From Arthonia radiata (Eukaryota; Ascomycota; Arthoniomycetes; Arthoniales; Arthoniaceae), in the NCBI GenBank assembly GCA_002989075.1, contig PSQN01000016.1, positions 2,868,336-2,932,335 of the forward strand: a DNA stretch of 64,000 nt, in the 5' to 3' direction. A model generated the notes under the pieces. That model was not told the DNA's origin. It did no database searches and worked only from the letters and a program-made list of their open reading frames with translations. Positions 59,308 to 64,000 of the stretch are shown here, piece by piece. Both the position numbers and the translations under genes were made by a program. How positions within the stretch are numbered: position 1 is the first letter of the stretch; each line of letters opens with the position of its first letter.

Positions 59308-60942
59308 ATGTCCGCCACCGAGACGTCACCGCTCATACCACAGCAGTCTCAACCCAAAGGATCCGGCCGCGCCCAACGCAATGTCACCTTCAACCCCCAG
59401 GTCTCTACCGTCTCTGCGCGCACTTCACCCAGTCGACCGCCGTTGGCAACAATAGCATCGCCCAGAACCTCTTCAGGAACACCATCTGGACAGCCTGTTC
59501 TGTCCGCGCTCAACTCAAAACTACGTCGGAGGCACAGTCATGGAGCTTCTTTGCAACAAGCTTCCACCGCTTCCAAGATCGGAGCGCAGCGAACAACTAA
59601 ACACGCGTCAAAGCTAAAGCTCTTGCCTGATCCTGATCAAGGCGAAGACGAGCCCGATGAAGAGAGTGGACGGGAGGTGTACTCACAGTTCACACGCATT
59701 AAAGATCCCAACGCAAGACGGGACGCCGCTAGACTTGGCAAAGATGATCGCGACAAGCTTCCAAGGGTAACCGCATACTGCACAGCAAACGGCCTCAGAC
59801 TTGAAGAATGCGTGAGATACTTGAGAAGCAGAACAAAGGCCCGGGGCGCTGCACCTAAGCTATACGATGAATGCATCTATACCCCGTACTCGTACGACAA
59901 AGAGCCGCTAGGGTACTTTGACGGCGCCAGATCATTCAGCGGACAATACGAGGAATCGGCAGGCTCAGTAAATCCTTCAAGAAGCGCTACAGCTCCACCG
60001 GCGCCGCAAAGTGGCCGCAGATTCTCGGACAGCGCCATAGAAGAGCAGAACGGTCTCCCCAGCGAAGACGTAGAGGTCGGCCCCCAAGAAGCTCAAGACC
60101 CGCAACAGCCACACCGCGATAGTTCAGGCAGTAGCGACGGAGTCACAAGCTCATCTGACGGGTCTCGCGAAGTTGTCCAAGCTGCCTCCCAACCACACCC
60201 AGACGAAGACCCCGCGCGCTTCACCAATCCCGACTTCGATACCAACGTCCACACTCCCGAGGTATTTCTGTTCGACTATGGCACCGTCGTGATCTGGGGT
60301 ATGACCAAGAGCCAGGAAGAGCGCTTCCTGAAAGAGATTGCCCGCTTCGAGACGGAAAAGCTCAGCAAGGACGACGTGCAGGCGGAAAACTTCAACTTCT
60401 ACTACACGCGGGACTATCAGGCACGGATATACAACGATTTCATCAGTCTACGCGACAAGCGTAATTACATGACGAAGCTGGCAATCAGTCACGCACTGGC
60501 GCAGAGCGTGAAGACCAGCCTGTACGAAGACCTGGTCGACAATACGATAGGCGATACACAGCATATACCGTCGCAGTTGGCGACAACGGGCAAGACCGGT
60601 CTGAGTCGCAGGCAGATTGCGATGAGGATCGGTGAGCTGTTCATCCTGCGGATCAACATTCACTTGCAAGGGTCCGTCCTCGACTCACCAGAGTTGATGT
60701 GGGCAGAGCCGGGGCTCGAGCCCATCTACGCGGCGGCGAGGGGATATCTGGAATTAGACACGAGATGTGGTCTGTTGACGGAGCGACTGGATGTCATTGC
60801 CGACCTGTTGGCGGTGCTGAAAGATCAGAGTGGGCAAGTGCATGGTGAGTTCTTGGAGTGGATTGTCATTATCCTCATCGCGGCAGAGATCCTTGTGGCG
60901 GCAGTCAACATCGTGGTGGACTTGTATGCTGGAGTGGATTAA
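59308..60942 (+). CDS. DUF155 membrane protein, Rmd1/Rmd8/Sif2 family
   Basis: A single exon, 544 aa. The family (RMND1/DUF155) has a conserved body starting at VFLFDYGTVVIWGMTKSQEERFLKEI, then FYYTRDYQARIYNDFISLRDKRNYMTKLAISHALAQSVKTSLYED and the C-terminal LEWIVIILIAAEILVAAVNIVVDLY membrane helix. The Rmd8 and S. pombe Sif2/Sif3 proteins share the N-terminal RVTAYCTANGLRLEECVRYLRSR segment seen here at about residues 154-176. The first 110 residues are Ser/Thr/Arg-rich and probably cytosolic disorder. Yeast Rmd1/Rmd8 are needed for meiotic nuclear division; the biochemical role is not known. Confidence 0.88.
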   Translation: MSATETSPLIPQQSQPKGSGRAQRNVTFNPQVSTVSARTSPSRPPLATIASPRTSSGTPSGQPVLSALNSKLRRRHSHGASLQQASTASKIGAQRTTKHASKLKLLPDPDQGEDEPDEESGREVYSQFTRIKDPNARRDAARLGKDDRDKLPRVTAYCTANGLRLEECVRYLRSRTKARGAAPKLYDECIYTPYSYDKEPLGYFDGARSFSGQYEESAGSVNPSRSATAPPAPQSGRRFSDSAIEEQNGLPSEDVEVGPQEAQDPQQPHRDSSGSSDGVTSSSDGSREVVQAASQPHPDEDPARFTNPDFDTNVHTPEVFLFDYGTVVIWGMTKSQEERFLKEIARFETEKLSKDDVQAENFNFYYTRDYQARIYNDFISLRDKRNYMTKLAISHALAQSVKTSLYEDLVDNTIGDTQHIPSQLATTGKTGLSRRQIAMRIGELFILRINIHLQGSVLDSPELMWAEPGLEPIYAAARGYLELDTRCGLLTERLDVIADLLAVLKDQSGQVHGEFLEWIVIILIAAEILVAAVNIVVDLYAGVD

Positions 60943-62088
60943 GGGTGCAACTCTCTCATCACAGGAGGCGCTTTGAAAGCGTTTGGTTCAGTATTCCATA
61001 GCGGCGGCGTACCTTTTACTTGGCCGCAATGTGTACGAGCGCCCGACCTGGCCTCAGACATTGGTGTACAGACAAGCAGTAAGCAATTACAATATCTACG
61101 ACATGAAAAGCTTATTTGATCTATAAGCTGCTAAATGCATACTGCCACGTGATCTTTGATTATTCTGCAGCCTAAACGCACTCGTCAGTCTCTGAACACC
61201 CGCGTACTGAAGCACGTCAACGGAGGTGATATCGTATCAGGTCAAATTTCTGCAAAAGTTGAGATCGATCATGTAAGATCTGAAATGGTGATTCTTGTTC
61301 ATCAGAGGATATAGGTAAAGACGCGACTAGTAAATAGATAACAGCATACCTGTCCAGATCATCACTTCACTGCTCTAAGCGGATGGATTGGGCGAGCCAT
61401 GCTGATTCTCACACCACGGCACAGGGCCGTCTGAAACGTATTACAAGCTCTCAGAAAGTCTCAGCAAATATCGAGAAAGCTTGAGTGGCTACAGCAAGAG
61501 CTGCTGCTACAGCCACAGCTCCAGATTGCTGCCTGCAGAGCTGCGATATTGTTGAGCTACAGCTGTGGGAAGAAGACGACTCGGTCGAAGAATTGCACAG
61601 TCGGAGGAACAACGCGGGAAGAGAAGAGTGCCAAGACGGGGTCTTTCCGGAGCCCACCGCCACGCCGGAAATCGACGGTATATCGATAGGGCTGAAACGC
61701 GCTCAGGAACGTGGAGGTGGCCAGAGCTTTGGCAATTCTGTGTTGCCTGTCACTTGCACCTTCGCCTTGCTGTAGGAGTTGATTCAAGAGCCAGCAGAGC
61801 TATCCTCGGCAATAGTGCAGGCAGTCGAGTTGTAACAACCCCACCAGCAACTCCGAGCAATTGCCAGCATCTGACAGCTTTTGCCTAGGGATTCTCAACA
61901 AACCTAACCCTTTACGTCACCGGGCCTTGCCCTGGCCCCGGAAGAATCCGCTAACGACAAGTCGCCCCAACCTCAAATCCCACACTTTTTCTGGAAAAGC
62001 AATTGCACTTCCATTCCTACAATCTCCCTCCCTCCTTCCACCCTTCCCTCATCTAATTCCGCGGCATATACGAGACACATACTCGAAA
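60943..62088. other. intergenic, promoter of OLE1
   Basis: About 1.15 kb. No gene is supported. A CA/CT-rich leader lies directly before the ATG. This is a long upstream region, as is common for desaturase genes that respond to fatty acids and oxygen, but I recognise no specific operator. Confidence 0.55.
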
Positions 62089-63712
62089 ATGCCCTCTGCT
62101 CAGCCAGCTGCAGGCCATTTGGCTGTGAAGCCTGAGTACCTCTCTTCACAACCCTCCGCCGCTGCGAGCAAGTCGGAGCCAAACCGCAACAAGAATTATG
62201 ACCCCAAGAAGCCTCACATCACCGATACGCCCATCACGAAGAAGAATTGGTACAAGCACGTCAACTGGCTCAACCTGACCTTGATTGTGTTCATCCCCAT
62301 CATTGGACTGGTCAGTGCCATTTGGACGCCTCTCCGACTCCCGACCCTCATCTGGGCGACGCTCTACTACTTCTGCACGGGCTTGGGCATCACAGCGGGA
62401 TATCACCGTCTCTGGGCTCATACCTCATACCGCGCCACTCCAGCTCTCCGCTTCATTCTCGCTTGCTGGGGTGCCGGCAGCGTCGAGGGCTCGGTCCGAT
62501 GGTGGGCCCGCGACCACCGAGCACACCACCGCTACACCGACACTCAGAAGGACCCATACTCTGTTCGCAAAGGCCTACTCTACTCGCACTTTGGCTGGAT
62601 GGTCATGAAACAGAACCCCAAGCGTATCGGTCGTACAGACATCTCCGACCTCAACGAAGATTCAATCGTCCGCATGCAGCACAAGCACTACCTGGCGTTC
62701 GTCTTTGCCTTCGGCCTGGCTCTGCCATGGCTTGTTGCTGGACTCGGCTGGGGTGACTGGAAGGGCGGCATCGTCTATGCTGGCATCCTCCGCATCTTCT
62801 TTGTCCAGCAGGCTACATTCTGTGTCAACAGCTTGGCACATTGGCTGGGAGATCAGCCCTTCGACGATGTAAGTTATCCCAATTGCATTGGTTGCGATGT
62901 CTTGTACTGACCTTCATCAACAGACCAACAGCCCCCGTGATCACATCTTCACTGCTTTGATGACTCTGGGAGAGGGTTACCACAACTGTTAGTATTCAGC
63001 CCAAGCGGCATGTTTCTGGTAGCGAAGTAGACATACTGACGTTGACCGCTAGTCCATCACGAATTCCCGTCAGATTACCGCAATGCTATCGAGTGGCACC
63101 AGTACGACCCCACCAAGTGGTTCATCTGGACCTGCAAGAAGCTTGGATTGGCATCCGACCTGAAGCAGTTCCGCTCCAACGAGATTGAGAAGGGCCGTCT
63201 GCAGCAGCAACAGAAGAAGCTAGACCAAAAGCGCTCCCGTCTCGACTGGGGTGTACCGCTCGAGAGCTTGCCAGTAATGGAGTGGGACGATATGGTCGAT
63301 CAGGTCTCCAATGGGCGGTCTCTCATTTCGATCTCTGGCATCGTTCACGACGTCTCCAACTTCATCAAGGACCAGTACGTGTTCAACACTTCGCGAATAT
63401 TCTCTGTGATCGTTCCATGCTGATATGAAACTTAGTCCCGGCGGTAAAGCTATGATCAGCAGCGGCATTGGCAAAGACGCCACTGCTATGTTCAACGGTG
63501 GCGTTTACAAGCACAGCAACGCCGCGCACAACCTGCTCAGCACCATGCGCGTAGGCGTCATTCGAGGTGGTATGCCAGTCGATATCTGGCGCCGTGTCCA
63601 GGAGGAGAACAAGGACGGGGTCTTCAAGACTGCTTCTGGCGAGCGGATCCTTCGTGCTGGCGACCAGCCGACGAAGATCACAGAGCCCATGGCGATCGCC
63701 AACGCGGCGTGA
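62089..63712 (+). CDS. OLE1: acyl-CoA delta-9 desaturase with cytochrome b5 domain, Ole1
   Basis: Exons 62089-62868, 62924-62987, 63053-63374 and 63436-63712 give 480 aa. It inserts the first double bond into stearoyl- and palmitoyl-CoA at the endoplasmic reticulum. All three histidine boxes are present: [15 protein letters not shown] and, after the second splice, [11 protein letters not shown]. Four hydrophobic helices surround them. The C-terminal cytochrome b5 domain carries the haem motif HPGG, formed only after the third intron joins KDH to PGGKAM. Introns are 55, 65 and 61 nt with donors GTAAGT, GTTAGT and GTACGT. The frame is open far upstream of the ATG at 62089 but without family similarity. 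Confidence 0.96.
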
Positions 63713-64000
63713 GTTACATTTGAGCGTTCCTCATGATTCATGGCATGGCGTTGGTGGGCATCTTCAATTTGATTCGATACGATCGCTGTCATGAGGGATT
63801 GGAGAGGATGAAGTTGATCAATTCACTGTCCATAGCGTATGAGATACGATAGGTCTAATGATGAGAGTCGATGACTGCTCGATCGGTCATTGCATTCCCT
63901 CACTTCTTTTAATCTCTATCCGGAGCCCGTCAAAAGATGAACATGTTACAAGAGCGGCCCTCAGCAGCGCGCCAGTCTTTAATTCACTCAGAGTTCTCAT
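63713..64000. other. 3' flank of OLE1
   Basis: 288 bp to the window end; no gene seen. Confidence 0.6.

Overview
The window is 64 kb of a filamentous ascomycete genome, most likely a Dothideomycete. This rests on gene content and gene structure, not on a search. The genes are compact and about half are interrupted. Most introns are short (48-75 nt) with GT(R)NGT donors, a CTRAC branch motif 8-15 nt from the acceptor, and a YAG end. Coding GC is moderate and both strands carry genes. I found 27 protein genes and one tRNA gene. One gene runs off the left edge. I saw no transposon with recognisable coding parts, no CRISPR array and no rRNA.

Layout. 1-6.7 kb: two chromatin genes on the minus strand, the Yta7/ATAD2-type AAA ATPase (cut by the edge) and the PHD-SET protein Set3. 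6.7-11.5 kb: gene-poor, holding a tRNA-Ser(CGA) gene and a degenerate tandem repeat of about 325 bp. 11.6-20.5 kb (minus): NatB catalytic subunit, an RGS-LOV photoreceptor, a Ser/Thr kinase and aspartyl aminopeptidase. 21.4-26.9 kb (plus): the APC/C activator Cdh1, the retromer sorting nexin Vps5 and an EXPERA membrane protein. 27.3-31.2 kb (minus): an NCBP3-like RNA protein and a SANT-domain protein. 32.6-40.2 kb (plus): Sec23, Lys9, an enoyl-CoA hydratase and Seh1. 40.3-48.0 kb: an unknown membrane protein, two tandem related coiled-coil genes, Ilv3 and a DUF3632-like protein. 48.0-51.3 kb: gene-poor, with a small secreted repeat precursor. 51.3-63.7 kb: NOSIP-type RING protein, PI 4-kinase Pik1, a small fungal orphan, a LisH-WD40 protein, an Rmd1/Sif2-type DUF155 protein and the delta-9 desaturase Ole1. 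The protein genes are mostly housekeeping and do not form a pathway cluster.

The most striking item is at 10027-10305. Read straight through, the tRNA-Ser(CGA) gene does not fold. It folds as a complete class II tRNA once four segments are removed: one ordinary 31-nt tRNA intron beside the anticodon, and three segments of 55, 60 and 52 nt. Each of those three starts with GT, ends with AG and carries a CTGAC/CTAAC/CTAAT branch-like motif, exactly like the spliceosomal introns of the protein genes in this window. A TATA element lies 31 bp upstream, the B box is intact and a T5 run lies 15 nt downstream. This looks like a nuclear tRNA gene that needs both the tRNA-splicing enzymes and the spliceosome. 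A second item of interest is the Kex2-type repeat precursor at 50064-50477.

Exon joins below were chosen by reading splice signals, frame and family sequence by eye. No alignment or expression data were available.
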